In this document: piece after piece, positions 9,888-18,464 of the stretch | Position numbering within the stretch: the first letter of the stretch is position 1 | How the letters are laid out: each line of letters starts with the position of its first letter | From: Chloroflexota bacterium | GTDB taxonomy: Bacteria > Chloroflexota > Dehalococcoidia > Lucifugimonadales > UBA3495 | Reading direction: 5' to 3' | Length of the DNA: 38,202 nucleotides | Assembly: GCA_002710215.1 (NCBI GenBank) | Contig: PAJQ01000054.1 | Span: 1 to 38,202, forward strand | Notes under the pieces: model-generated | What the model saw: only the letters and a program-made list of their open reading frames with translations | Databases searched by the model: none | Told to the model about the DNA's origin: nothing | Translations under genes and position numbers: made by a program

Positions 9888-11129
9888 ATGACTCAACCTA
9901 CCATCGATGGCGCCCGGTTAAACCGCACCCTGCAAGAGTTGGGCCGGTTCGGCGACTCGCCACAGGGTATGCAGCGTATCGCGTTTTCTCCGGACGACGT
10001 AGCCGGCCGCCGGTACATCATGTCATTGATGAGCCAGGCCGGCTTGGATATCCGCATCGACGCCGGGGGCAACATCATCGCCCGGAAAGAAGGGTCCGTG
10101 GCCGGATTGCCCGCCATCGGCATGGGCTCTCACGCCGACACCGTCCCTAGCGGAGGCAAGTACGACGGCGCCTTGGGGGTAATGGCCGCCTTGGAGTGCG
10201 CGCAGACCCTGGCAGACAGTAACCTGACGTTGCGGCACCCAGTTGAAGTGATGGTCTTCACCAACGAAGAGGGCACCCGCTTTCACCGTTGGCTGATCGG
10301 CAGCCGGGCCATGTCGGGACTGTTGCTGCCGGAAGACCTGGCCGCCGTCGACGATGATGGAGTCACCTTGGCCAGCAGGATGTCCGACATCGGGGGAGAC
10401 CTTTCCCGCGTCGACGAAGCCCAACGGGCGGCGGGAGAGTTAGCCGCCTTCTTCGAACTCCATATCGAGCAAGGCCCCACCCTATATCAAACGGGCACAC
10501 CCATCGGCGTTGTGACCGGCATTACTGGCCGGGCCATGTTTGAAGTGGAGATCGACGGCATGGCCAATCACGCCGGCACCACGCCCATGCCGGACCGGCA
10601 CGACGCTCTTGTAAGCGCCTCCCGCTTGGTGTTGGCGGTCCAGCGCATGGCGGCTGAAGATGAAATATGCCGGGTGGCCACTACCGGGGCGATACAGGCT
10701 CATCCCAACGCCGCCAACGTCATCCCCGGCAAAGCTCGCATCAGCGTGGAGTTCCGGGACGTGTCCATGGACGCTCTTTCCGCCGCCGAAACCGAGCTAC
10801 GCCGAGCCGTGGAACGGGTGTCGTCGGACGAAGGAGTAACCATGCAGATCCACCGACAAAGATTCACATCGGCGGTCCCAATCGCCGATTCGATGCAAGC
10901 GATGGTGGAAGAAGCTGCCGGCCGGTCAAGTTTGGAGTCACAGCGGCTGCCCAGCGGCGCCGGGCACGACGCCCAGGCTCTTGCCCAGATCGCCGAAATG
11001 GCGATGATTTTCGTGCCCAGCGTCAACGGCATCAGCCACTCGCCCGAGGAGTTCACCACCCCGGAGGACTGCGCCAACGGCGCACAGACCCTGCTCAATC
11101 TGCTCACCCTGGCCGACGAAAGAATATAG
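9888..11129 (+). CDS. Zn-dependent amidohydrolase of the hydantoinase/carbamoylase family (M20)
   Basis: This 413-residue protein has the full two-domain M20 architecture. Metal-site residues are visible: H82 in GMGSHADTVPSGG, D93 in KYDGALGV, E127/E128 in NEEGTRF, H192 in ELHIEQGP, and a histidine in ISHSPEEFT near the C-terminus. The family covers N-carbamoyl-L-amino-acid hydrolases, allantoate amidohydrolase and beta-ureidopropionase; the substrate cannot be chosen from sequence. The common GSHLD motif reads GSHAD here. An AAGGA lies upstream of the ATG. A CoxG-like gene follows 21 nt later, suggesting co-transcription. Confidence 0.93.
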   Translation: MTQPTIDGARLNRTLQELGRFGDSPQGMQRIAFSPDDVAGRRYIMSLMSQAGLDIRIDAGGNIIARKEGSVAGLPAIGMGSHADTVPSGGKYDGALGVMAALECAQTLADSNLTLRHPVEVMVFTNEEGTRFHRWLIGSRAMSGLLLPEDLAAVDDDGVTLASRMSDIGGDLSRVDEAQRAAGELAAFFELHIEQGPTLYQTGTPIGVVTGITGRAMFEVEIDGMANHAGTTPMPDRHDALVSASRLVLAVQRMAAEDEICRVATTGAIQAHPNAANVIPGKARISVEFRDVSMDALSAAETELRRAVERVSSDEGVTMQIHRQRFTSAVPIADSMQAMVEEAAGRSSLESQRLPSGAGHDAQALAQIAEMAMIFVPSVNGISHSPEEFTTPEDCANGAQTLLNLLTLADERI

Positions 11130-11150
11130 CCTTTTCCAGACAGGAGATTT

Positions 11151-11585
11151 ATGAAACTCTCCGGAAGTTATCAGGTTGCCGCCACCGCCGAGAAAGTGTG
11201 GAATGCCTTGACCGACCCCGTGTCCCTGTCTGGCTGCATCCCCGGTTGTGACGGCTTAGAGCCGGCTGGACAGGACGAATACACGGCAACGATGACGGTG
11301 GGGGTTGGCCCCGTAAAGGGCCGTTACAACGCCAAGATATCCATGCTCGACAAGGACCCTAACCGGTCGTTCCGGCTAGTGGTCGAGGGTACCGGCAATA
11401 TGGGATTCGTGAACGGTGAGGCCACCATTATCTTGGACGAGCAAGAAGGCCTAACCACTGTCGGCGTGGACAGCGACGCTCAAGTCGGCGGTCCGGTCGC
11501 CCGCGTGGGTCAACGCCTGATGGAGAGCGTAGGCAGGATGATCATGGACAACTTCTTCAAATGTCTCCGGGAAACAATCGAGTAG
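11151..11585 (+). CDS. CoxG-like SRPBCC family protein
   Basis: This 144-residue protein matches the carbon-monoxide-dehydrogenase subunit G (CoxG) branch of the SRPBCC fold. It opens with LSGSYQVAATAEKVWNALTD and has PGCDGLEP and GVGPVKGRYNAKI. Such proteins bind hydrophobic ligands or help recruit the molybdenum CO dehydrogenase to the membrane. It lacks the long C-terminal tail of some CoxG proteins. No cox structural genes are in the window, so a role in CO oxidation is not shown. AGGAG lies 5 nt before the ATG. It probably shares a transcript with the amidohydrolase before it. Confidence 0.88.
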   Translation: MKLSGSYQVAATAEKVWNALTDPVSLSGCIPGCDGLEPAGQDEYTATMTVGVGPVKGRYNAKISMLDKDPNRSFRLVVEGTGNMGFVNGEATIILDEQEGLTTVGVDSDAQVGGPVARVGQRLMESVGRMIMDNFFKCLRETIE

Positions 11586-11659
11586 AAGAGTTGCCCAAGA
11601 CCGTCGGCCCGACCGCTTCCAACACACCGATCAGGGCTAAATTGAGTGCGAAGACGTCC

Positions 11660-12472
11660 ATGAGCAATGAAAGCAAAGGTGACTCGGCTGGCGACTACTG
11701 GGGGCGCAACGGCCTGGGGCAAGCGATTCTCGACGCTCTAACCGCATCGGGCAAAAACCTGGATGCCCTGACCATTGACGACCTTGCGCCCATGGACCAC
11801 TTTCACGGCGGAGGCAAGGACTCGACCGTAGGCCTAGCCCGCCTCGCCGGACTGACACCGGGTCTCCGGATTTTGGATGTTGGAGGCGGACTGGGTGGGC
11901 CGGCGCGCACGTTGGCAGTCGAGTTCGGTTGTCACGTCACTGTTGTTGATTTAACCGAGTCCTATGTGCAGGCGGCAAGCGAACTCACCGCCCGCCTGGG
12001 GCTAGCCGACCGAGTCACCCATCAAGTTGGAAATGCGTTGGAATTGCCCTTCGAGGACGGTAACTTCGGCGTGGTGTGGACGCAGAATAGCGGCATGAAC
12101 ATCGCTGACAAGGAGCGTCTCTATAAAGGCTTTTTCCGCGTTCTGCAGTCCGGCGGACTGCTGGCTCTTGGAGAGCCGATGGCCGGACCTGTGCAACCGC
12201 CCATCTTCCCGCTGATGTGGGCAGTTGACGCCGCCACCAGCTTTTTACGTACCCCTGATGAGATGCGCGATATGATCGAGGACGCTGGTTTTCGGGCGCG
12301 TGCTTGGGATGACGTTACATCCCAGGGTGGGTTGCCCAACAACACCGGTCCAACAGTCGGCATCCAAGACATTGTGATGGGCGACGCCATGGCCGACATC
12401 GCCCGATCCGGCCAGCGCAATCGCGACGAGCAACGCATCGTCAATGTTCGAGCGGTTTTCGACCGGCCATAA
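11660..12472 (+). CDS. SAM-dependent class I methyltransferase
   Basis: About 270 residues, with the SAM-binding motif RILDVGGGLGGPARTLAVEF, the acidic end of strand two in VTVVDLTESYV, and VGNALELPFEDGNFGVVWTQ. These resemble small-molecule methyltransferases of the UbiE/COQ5 and glycine/sarcosine methyltransferase type. The substrate is unknown. The frame opens at 11561, overlapping the CoxG gene, but the first 33 residues are low-complexity and unlike the family, so I place the start at the ATG at 11660. Neither start has a good ribosome site. It converges with the ferredoxin gene. Confidence 0.85.
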   Translation: MSNESKGDSAGDYWGRNGLGQAILDALTASGKNLDALTIDDLAPMDHFHGGGKDSTVGLARLAGLTPGLRILDVGGGLGGPARTLAVEFGCHVTVVDLTESYVQAASELTARLGLADRVTHQVGNALELPFEDGNFGVVWTQNSGMNIADKERLYKGFFRVLQSGGLLALGEPMAGPVQPPIFPLMWAVDAATSFLRTPDEMRDMIEDAGFRARAWDDVTSQGGLPNNTGPTVGIQDIVMGDAMADIARSGQRNRDEQRIVNVRAVFDRP

Positions 12473-12554
12473 CGCTGGCGTAGAACCGAAGTTAGCTCCA
12501 GAACATGCCAGCTCTGATCCATCCCAGCGGCGTCACCGGGGTAAATGCGGAAAC

Positions 12555-12779
12555 CTAAGGGAAAAGGCTCTCCCCGGTTTCGTCGTCAATCACGGTTATG
12601 GCGCTAACCGGACAGTCTTGCGCCGCCTCCATGATGTTCTCGAAGGTGTCTGCGTTTGGGTCCGCTACGGTGGACTGCCGGTCGTCGTTGAGAACAAACA
12701 CCTTGGGCGCGTAGGTTTCACACATGGCGTTCCCTACACAGATGTCGAGGTCAACGGAAACTCTAACCTTTCGTGGCAT
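12555..12779 (-). CDS. [3Fe-4S]-type ferredoxin, P450 partner
   Basis: This 74-residue ferredoxin has C14, C20 and C56 in the pattern C-x5-C ... CP (DICVGNAMCETYAPKVF and QDCPVSAI). That is the three-cysteine pattern of single-cluster [3Fe-4S] ferredoxins that feed electrons to bacterial P450s. It starts 9 nt after the P450 stop codon on the same strand, so the two form an operon. A ferredoxin reductase is not in the window. Confidence 0.94.
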   Translation of the reverse strand: MPRKVRVSVDLDICVGNAMCETYAPKVFVLNDDRQSTVADPNADTFENIMEAAQDCPVSAITVIDDETGESLFP

Positions 12780-12788
12780 TGCTAATCT

Positions 12789-14024
12789 CTACTTAAGCGA
12801 AACCGGCAGGCTCTTCAGGGAGCGGAAGGTGACGCTGGGTTGATATTCGTACTCATCGGTTTCCAGGCTTATGGAATCGTACCTCCCGGCTAGGGCCTTG
12901 AATGCTTCTTGGGCCTCCATTCTCGCCAGCGTCGCGCCAAGGCAGTGGTGGATACCGGACCCGAAGGCCACGTGGGTGTTGGGCCAACGGCTGATATCGA
13001 AGGTGTCGGGATTCTCGTGCTTGGCGGGGTCGCGGTTGGCGCTGGACATGAACCACCGGATGCGATCTCCCTCTTTTAGCAGCTTCCCACCCATCTCCAC
13101 GTCTTCCGACGCGATGCGCTGAATCGACTTTACAGGCGGATCGTAGCGCAAACACTCCTCCGTGGCCCTTACAACGGTATCAGGGTCCTGGAACGGCGCT
13201 TCTTTCAACAGCTTCCACTGGTCCGGATGCTGCGTAAATGCCAGGGTGCCGTTGCAGATAAGATTGATCGTAGTCTCGTGTCCTGCCAGAAGGAGCAGGA
13301 TGGCGTCGGCTATCACCTCGTCCCTGGTTAGGGCGCCGGTTTTCTCACCGCTGGCCAACACCGAGAGAAGGTCATTCTCGTCGACCGGTAGGTCCACCTT
13401 TTGGGCCACCAAGGGAGACAGGTATTCCATGAGCTCTTTGATCCCGTCGGTCAGGGGCTGCATCCGATCCGCTTCCCCCCTTCCGATGAAAAGAAGCTTC
13501 TCGGCCATGGAGCGGATGAATTTCCGGTCCTCAAAGGGCATCCCCATCATCTGAGCGATGACAAAGAGGGGCAGCGGAGTGGCAAAGTCCTTCATGACAT
13601 CCATCCGCCCGTCCTCATCGGCCTCATCGAGCATGTCTTTGACCACTTGCTGGACCATGGGGCGCCACGTTTCCATGGAGGCTGGGTTAAACCACTTGTG
13701 CACCACCTTTCGTTGATCCGTGTGCACCGGCCTATCGTGCTGGATGAACCACTTCATGAAGAACTCCCTCATGAATTGGTAAAGGCCGAGGTCAGATTCG
13801 TCGATCGCCGGATAGGGCGACCTTTTGTCCCTCGACCAGAACTCTGAGGAGAACAACTCGTGATGCCTGGTCATCCAGACCAAGTCGTCATGGCGGGTGA
13901 TTACCCAGAGCTCGTACTTCTCATTCCAATGGACAGGGTCCTCGTCCCTGATCCGGCCGTAGTAGGAGTAGGGGTCGGTGATGGCCTCGCCACTAAACAT
14001 CTCATCGCTAATAGCAGTAACCAT
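12789..14024 (-). CDS. Cytochrome P450
   Basis: This 411-residue soluble bacterial P450 has the oxygen-activating I-helix motif AGHETT (247-252), the ExxR pair E290/R293, and the heme-binding loop AFGSGIHHCLGATLARME with the cysteine ligand C361. It should hydroxylate a small organic compound with electrons from the ferredoxin encoded next to it. The substrate is unknown; N-terminal segments resemble the CYP families acting on terpenes or steroids only in a general way. GGAG precedes the ATG by 6 nt. It is divergent from the flavoenzyme genes starting at 14463. Confidence 0.96.
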   Translation of the reverse strand: MVTAISDEMFSGEAITDPYSYYGRIRDEDPVHWNEKYELWVITRHDDLVWMTRHHELFSSEFWSRDKRSPYPAIDESDLGLYQFMREFFMKWFIQHDRPVHTDQRKVVHKWFNPASMETWRPMVQQVVKDMLDEADEDGRMDVMKDFATPLPLFVIAQMMGMPFEDRKFIRSMAEKLLFIGRGEADRMQPLTDGIKELMEYLSPLVAQKVDLPVDENDLLSVLASGEKTGALTRDEVIADAILLLLAGHETTINLICNGTLAFTQHPDQWKLLKEAPFQDPDTVVRATEECLRYDPPVKSIQRIASEDVEMGGKLLKEGDRIRWFMSSANRDPAKHENPDTFDISRWPNTHVAFGSGIHHCLGATLARMEAQEAFKALAGRYDSISLETDEYEYQPSVTFRSLKSLPVSLK

Positions 14025-14053
14025 AACGTCTCCACATCTCAGAAATTTCCTCG

Positions 14054-14082
14054 AATCTAATATTATAGACGCCTAATGTCAA
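14054..14082 (-). promoter_or_regulatory. Promoter of the P450-ferredoxin operon
   Basis: On the minus strand a consensus TTGACA (plus 14077-14082) is followed after 17 nt by TAGATT (plus 14054-14059). The start would be near 14047, giving a leader of about 23 nt. A TATAAT also lies between the boxes (plus 14062-14067) but only 9 nt from TTGACA. Confidence 0.55.
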
Positions 14083-14462
14083 TGGTGATATAGCTACATC
14101 ACGTCTCAATCGCCTGGGATACGTCGAACAGATCATTACGGCTACTGCTGTTCCGATGCCCCGGTGACCCCATGGAAATCGTGACAGTGGGTAGGACGCT
14201 TGATGCACCATCTGGCAATTCCGGGCCTTCTAACGGAGAGTGCTTTTCCCCATGCCCCTACGGATGTAAGATGCGATGGGTCAAAAAGTATTTCATTCTT
14301 ATGGAGTGCACGGGACGCCACTGCTCCACGGGTTGGACCACCGGCTGGCTAGGCAAATGTGGCAGTATCTACCTTACCATGGTGAGGCTGCCGCTAAATC
14401 ACGGCGCTTCGTTCTCACGGTTATGTGCATGATGGCGCCGAATCAAAGAGATAGGACGGAAA
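14083..14462. other. Divergent intergenic region holding a palindrome
   Basis: These 380 nt separate the P450 promoter from the flavoenzyme genes. The clearest structure is at 14361-14392. A near-perfect palindrome, CCTTACC-AT-GGTGAGG (14372-14387), is centred on ACCATGGT, and an outer pair GGCAG (14361-14365) and CTGCC (14388-14392) adds to it. It lies about 70 nt before the start at 14463 and could be a repressor operator for the divergent catabolic genes. Short open frames here look random. Confidence 0.45.
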
Positions 14463-15626
14463 ATGCCGACAGCACCACACGACACTGAATATTATCTTGA
14501 AACCGCACGCGAACTGGCCACCCGGGTGGCCGCTAACGTCGACCGTATCGAAGCCGGCCGCCAGCTACCCACCGAACTCGCTAACGAGATCGCCGATAGT
14601 GGTTTCTTTAGACTCCTCGTGCCCCGCTCTCTGGGCGGCGCGGAATTGGACCACCCGACCTTTCGCAAGATCCTGGAAATCATCGCCGCCGCTGACGGCA
14701 GCACCGCATGGTGCATCAACCAGAACAATGTCTTCGCCACCGACTGCGTGAGGATACCGGAACAAACCGCAAAGGAAATCTGGGGCGAGAAACGCGCTGT
14801 CGTTACCAACGGCCCTCCCACGGCGTCCTCCAAAGCCGTTCCCGTGGGCGGGGGTTACAAGCTCAGCGGACACTGGAACTTCAGCAGCGGCAGCGACCAC
14901 GCCACCTGGATCGCGGCGCTTGTACCCGTGTGGAGCCAAGATCAAACCGCCCCCACCGGAAGAGAATCCTTTCGGGTGATGCTACTGCCCAAGGAGGACG
15001 CGACTTTCGTGGACCAGTGGCACGTCAACGGTATGCGGGGCACGGGAAGTTTTAGCTTTGAACTTGAAGACCTATTTATTCCCGAATCTCGATCGTACGC
15101 TCAAACCGACACCATCCGGGAAGATGGCCCTATTTACGTCATCCCCAGGAGCCTTCTATTCGGCTCGGGATTCGCCACGGTGGCCCTGGGCATCGCCCGT
15201 GCCAGCTTGAATACGATAATAGACCTGGCAGTCACCAAAACTCCGGTTCGGTCCACCACTCTGGTGCAAGACCAGCCGACTACCCACCGGCTCATCGGTG
15301 AAGCGGAAGCGATCTGGCGCTCGGCGCGGGCTTATCTTCAAGAAAGCGCGTCTGCGGTATGGGAGAGCGCCTGCAAGCACCGCGCGTTGACCAATGAAGA
15401 GCGCATCCAGCTACGCCTTGCCAGCACCTTCGCCATCCACAAGGCCGCCGAGGTCGTCGATATCTCCTATGGTCTAAGCGGCTCCAACGCCATTTTCCCC
15501 GCCAATCCGATCAACCGGTTGTTCCAAGACATCCACGTCATCACCCAACACGCCCAAGGGCGGCTCGTTCATCTGGAAACCGCCGGCCAATTCCTGCTCG
15601 GCCTGGAACCGACGGGCAACTTCTAG
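14463..15626 (+). CDS. Acyl-CoA-dehydrogenase-fold flavin enzyme (HsaA/HpaB-type monooxygenase-like)
   Basis: This 387-residue protein has the acyl-CoA dehydrogenase fold: an N-terminal helical part with LVPRSLGGAELDHPTF, then GYKLSGHWNFSSGSDHA and NGMRGTGSFSFELEDLFIPE. The GHWNFSSGSDHA form is common in group D two-component flavin monooxygenases (HsaA, HpaB, pigment-type hydroxylases) rather than in classical beta-oxidation dehydrogenases. Hydroxylation of an aromatic or cyclic substrate with flavin from a separate reductase is therefore likely, but dehydrogenation is not excluded. AGGACGG precedes the ATG. It is the first of two related genes in a row. Confidence 0.85.
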   Translation: MPTAPHDTEYYLETARELATRVAANVDRIEAGRQLPTELANEIADSGFFRLLVPRSLGGAELDHPTFRKILEIIAAADGSTAWCINQNNVFATDCVRIPEQTAKEIWGEKRAVVTNGPPTASSKAVPVGGGYKLSGHWNFSSGSDHATWIAALVPVWSQDQTAPTGRESFRVMLLPKEDATFVDQWHVNGMRGTGSFSFELEDLFIPESRSYAQTDTIREDGPIYVIPRSLLFGSGFATVALGIARASLNTIIDLAVTKTPVRSTTLVQDQPTTHRLIGEAEAIWRSARAYLQESASAVWESACKHRALTNEERIQLRLASTFAIHKAAEVVDISYGLSGSNAIFPANPINRLFQDIHVITQHAQGRLVHLETAGQFLLGLEPTGNF

Positions 15627-15701
15627 GCGTTAGCACGTCGACGGCGCTTCGCCGCAAGCATATCCAAATGAGACCAGACCAATATGTGAACGGAGAGTGA
15701 A

Positions 15702-16879
15702 ATGAGGCTTAATCCGGGCGTCACCCTTATGGATGCCGCGCGGCGAATAGCCCCGGTGATTCGGGAACACAATGCCGAAGCAGAGCGTGAGCGCCGCCTG
15801 TCGCGGCCGGTGCTGGACGCATTGCATGAAACTGGATGTTGCGTATGTTCACGCCTAGGTCATTAGGCGGTCTGGAAGTGGATCCCATCACCCGCGCCCT
15901 CGTTATCGAAGAGATTTCAGGACAAGACACCGCAGCCGGATGGGCTGTCTGGAACCCCTTGGACTGGGCGCACTTCTGCGCCCGATTGCCGGATGAAGGG
16001 GCTGAGGAGATCTATAGCGGTGGCGCCAACATCTTGATCGCAGGTCAATTTGGCCGCCCTATGATGGCAACGCCATCCCAGGATGGATATCGTATTTCAG
16101 GCCGGGCGCCCTTCGTCAGCAACTGCTATGACGCGGAATGGATCTGTGTGACGGCAATAGTGACAGATGGCGGCCACTCTGAGGAAGATGGCCAGCCAGA
16201 AGTTTTGATGGCCTATTTCCCTAGAGAAAGTTGCGAAGTGATCGACACTTGGAACGTCCTGGGGATGCGAGGGACTGGTAGTAATGACATATCCGTGACC
16301 GATTTGTTCGTCCCAAAAACCCGGACTTTCCCATTCGTACCAGATTTCTCCCCCGGTTCCCACTATCAGGGTCCTCTATACCAATTCCCGTTAATGGGCG
16401 TTGTTGCATGCGGTATTGCTCCTGTCTTGCTTGCGGTGGCACGTAACGCGATCGATGAAGTGTCGCTATTGGCGCAAGGGAAGACGCCAGTTGCGGCATC
16501 GACATTGTTACGAGAGAGGTCATCCGTGCAAGCCAAGCTCGCGCAAGCTGAGGCAATACTACGCTCGGGCCGGTTGTTGCTATACGACACCCTGAGCGAC
16601 GCGTGGGAGGTAGCATTAGCCGGGGAAACCCATTCGCTGAGCCAAAAAGCGGACCTCCTGCTCGCTACTACCCACGCGACAACTAGCGCGGCGACAGCTG
16701 TGGAGCTGGTGTACAGTGTGGCTGGCACGAGCGGAATCCGCACGGGTACCCCGCTGGAACGCTGCTTCCAGGATATACAGGTACTGAAGCAACATGTACT
16801 CGCGACCGAGGCTCGGTATGAGACGGTGGGGCGGGTGTACCTCGGCCTGTCTGCTGACTTCCCGGCGATAGCGATCTAG
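15702..16879 (+). pseudogene. Second acyl-CoA-dehydrogenase-fold flavin enzyme, frameshifted
   Basis: GGAG (8 nt before) and an ATG at 15702 open a frame reading MRLNPGVTLMDAARRIAPVI and on to LHETG. It then runs into a stop near 15865. The family sequence continues one frame back from about 15836 as MLRMFTPRSLGG, matching FRLLVPRSLGG of the neighbour at 14463. One missing base near 15835 explains this. Repaired, the product is about 392 residues, like its 387-residue paralog. It has GYRISGRAPFVSNCYDAEW, LGMRGTGSNDISVTDLFVP and a C-terminal LERCFQDIQVLKQHV. Without the repair, only a shortened protein from internal starts would be made. Confidence 0.82.
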
Positions 16880-16977
16880 AGAGGGAACCGATACCTAAGA
16901 GGCACAGCAATAGCGCCGGCTGGCACGACATCCACTAGTCCTGGCTACACCGAGACCCAATATCAGGAGTGTAAACA

Positions 16978-17907
16978 ATGGAGCGAAGAATACCAACGAA
17001 AGAAGAGGTTCTGTCTTATCTGGAAAAGGACCGGAATTGGGGCCGTTGGGGCGCCGACGACCAGGTTGGAGCGGTAAACATGATTACGCCGGAAAAACGC
17101 GCCGCCGCCGCCCGGTTGGTCAAAACCGGCCGCGCCGTGTCGTTGAGCCGCGAGTTCCCGAAAACCCCGGCGGCAAACAATCCCACCCCGGCCATCCACT
17201 TCATGAAGCGCGGCGTTAGGGACGAGGGCGGCGGCTCCGCCACCGATTTCTATGGCATCTCCTACCACGGCCAAGCAACCACCCACCTGGATGCTCTATG
17301 CCACGTCTGGGACCATAACGGGATGTGGAACGGCCGCAGCGCCGATGACGTCATAACTTTTGACGGCGCTACTTGGGGCTCGGTGGAGCACTGGAAGGAA
17401 GGAATCATTACCCGGGGAGTGCTTTTGGACGTTCCCAAGTTCCGAGGGCAGCCCTTCGTGAAATTGAACGAGCCCATCCACGGATGGGACCTGGAAGACG
17501 TCGCCAAATCTCAAGGGGTAACCATGGAGCCAGGTGACGCGTTGATCGTCTACGGCGGCCGGGACGCTTGGAACGAGGTCAATCCACAATGGGGGTCCCT
17601 ACCGGAGCCCGGCCAGCCCCGCCAACGAGCGGGCCTGCATGCTTCATGCCTTAAGTTCATCCGGGAGTCGGACTGCTCCTTGCTTGTCTGGGACATGATG
17701 GACTTCGAGCCCAACGGCTACGACATACCCTGGTCGGTGCACGGCTCGATCTTTGCCTACGGCATCGGTCTGCTGGACAACGCGCTGCTGCAGCCACTAG
17801 CCGAGGCCTGCGCCGAGGAGGGCCGTTACGAATTCATGCTCACCGTCAACCCGCTTCGGGTCGTGGGAGGAACCGGCTCCCCGGTCAACCCAATAGCGCT
17901 GTTTTAG
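16978..17907 (+). CDS. Cyclase family protein (metal-dependent, kynurenine-formamidase-like)
   Basis: This 309-residue protein belongs to the cyclase/arylformamidase fold (PF04199 type). It has the metal motif HGQATTHLDALCH, with H97, H103, D105 and H109, and the later GDALIVYGGRDAW and GLHASCLKFIRESDCSLLVWD. Known members hydrolyse N-formylkynurenine, isatin or cyclic amides and esters. AGGAG lies upstream of the ATG. It follows the two flavoenzyme genes and may act on their ring-hydroxylated or lactone product; this is inference. Confidence 0.92.
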   Translation: MERRIPTKEEVLSYLEKDRNWGRWGADDQVGAVNMITPEKRAAAARLVKTGRAVSLSREFPKTPAANNPTPAIHFMKRGVRDEGGGSATDFYGISYHGQATTHLDALCHVWDHNGMWNGRSADDVITFDGATWGSVEHWKEGIITRGVLLDVPKFRGQPFVKLNEPIHGWDLEDVAKSQGVTMEPGDALIVYGGRDAWNEVNPQWGSLPEPGQPRQRAGLHASCLKFIRESDCSLLVWDMMDFEPNGYDIPWSVHGSIFAYGIGLLDNALLQPLAEACAEEGRYEFMLTVNPLRVVGGTGSPVNPIALF

Positions 17908-17992
17908 GTCAGATTCGCCCCGGCATGATTATTTCTCCCGGTATCGTTAGGCCCACGCTTCCCGGTGTAAAACTCCCGCCGGACCAAGAAAA

Positions 17993-18022
17993 AAGCAGAA
18001 GCTAAATCGCCTCTGCTTAACT
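17993..18022 (+). terminator. Rho-independent terminator after the cyclase gene
   Basis: AAGCAGA (17993-17999) pairs with TCTGCTT (18012-18018), followed by AACTTTT. It lies 85 nt after the cyclase stop. Confidence 0.6.
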
Positions 18023-18036
18023 TTTCCCTATTCGAA

Positions 18037-18059
18037 CCTGCGGCTTCGATGGCCGCAGG
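18037..18059. terminator. Hairpin downstream of the ABC-permease remnant
   Basis: CCTGCGGC (18037-18044) and GCCGCAGG (18052-18059) form a perfect 8-bp stem with a 7-nt loop. It lies just after the minus-strand stop at 18082 and may be the old terminator of the lost transporter operon. There is no good T-tract. Confidence 0.45.
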
Positions 18060-18081
18060 CACTAGCTAGTCAAACGGCCTG

Positions 18082-18172
18082 TTACTCCATCTGCCGCAAA
18101 CGGGGATCCAAAGTGTCACGGAGCCAGTCGCCTAACAGGTTCAGGGACACCACCGTAATCATTATCGCCAAT
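18082..18172 (-). pseudogene. C-terminal remnant of a DppC/OppC-type ABC permease
   Basis: The minus strand reads [20 protein letters not shown] followed by LDPRLRQME and a stop. This is the very conserved C-terminus of dipeptide/oligopeptide ABC transporter inner-membrane subunits (family form: LLGDxLRDxLDPR). Nothing upstream continues the permease. The homology stops near 18172, where integrase-like sequence begins in another frame. No other transporter gene remains here, so it is a deletion scar. Confidence 0.8.
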
Positions 18173-18409
18173 CCATCGTTGTCTACCCTGAAAGGCAGTC
18201 AGATAGTCTTCGATGTGGGATGTGGTGATTTGTCCGACCGGAGGCCATCGCTGTTCCTCGGCGTAGTCGGACAAGAAGGCTGGAGCCCTCTCCAAGACTT
18301 CGAGGTAAGACGGCGCATACGGGTTACTGGCCCGAAGGCTGATTAAGAGGCCTTTCGCGGCTTCGCGAATTGGAAAAAGACTGAGTCCTGAAACCTGGTT
18401 GATGACCAT
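18173..18409 (-). pseudogene. N-terminal fragment of a tyrosine recombinase (integrase)
   Basis: About 79 residues resemble the SAM-like core-binding domain of phage-type integrases: LLISLRASNPYAPSYLEVLE, then AFLSDYAEEQRWP and [15 protein letters not shown]. The catalytic domain with the R-H-R-Y residues is absent, because the sequence passes into the permease remnant after QGRQRW. The open frame itself runs on to 18116 through the junction. It starts 56 nt downstream of the tRNA-Ile 3' end on the same strand, the usual place of an integrase in an element inserted at a tRNA gene. Confidence 0.7.
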
Positions 18410-18464
18410 TTTTCCGTTGCGACCGGTGCTTTAAGGCCATCGTTTTGTACCTGAATCGCCACTT

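Noticed and set aside
11151-11585. CO oxidation function from the CoxG-like gene
   Set aside because: No coxLMS genes are in the window, and CoxG-like proteins also occur without CO dehydrogenase.
11561-11659. Methyltransferase start at 11561 overlapping CoxG
   Set aside because: No ribosome site and a low-complexity extension; the ATG at 11660 fits the family better, though it is not certain.
14172-14488. Two short open frames in the P450/flavoenzyme gap, one rich in cysteine
   Set aside because: No ribosome site, no family resemblance, overlapping frames with atypical composition; treated as random.
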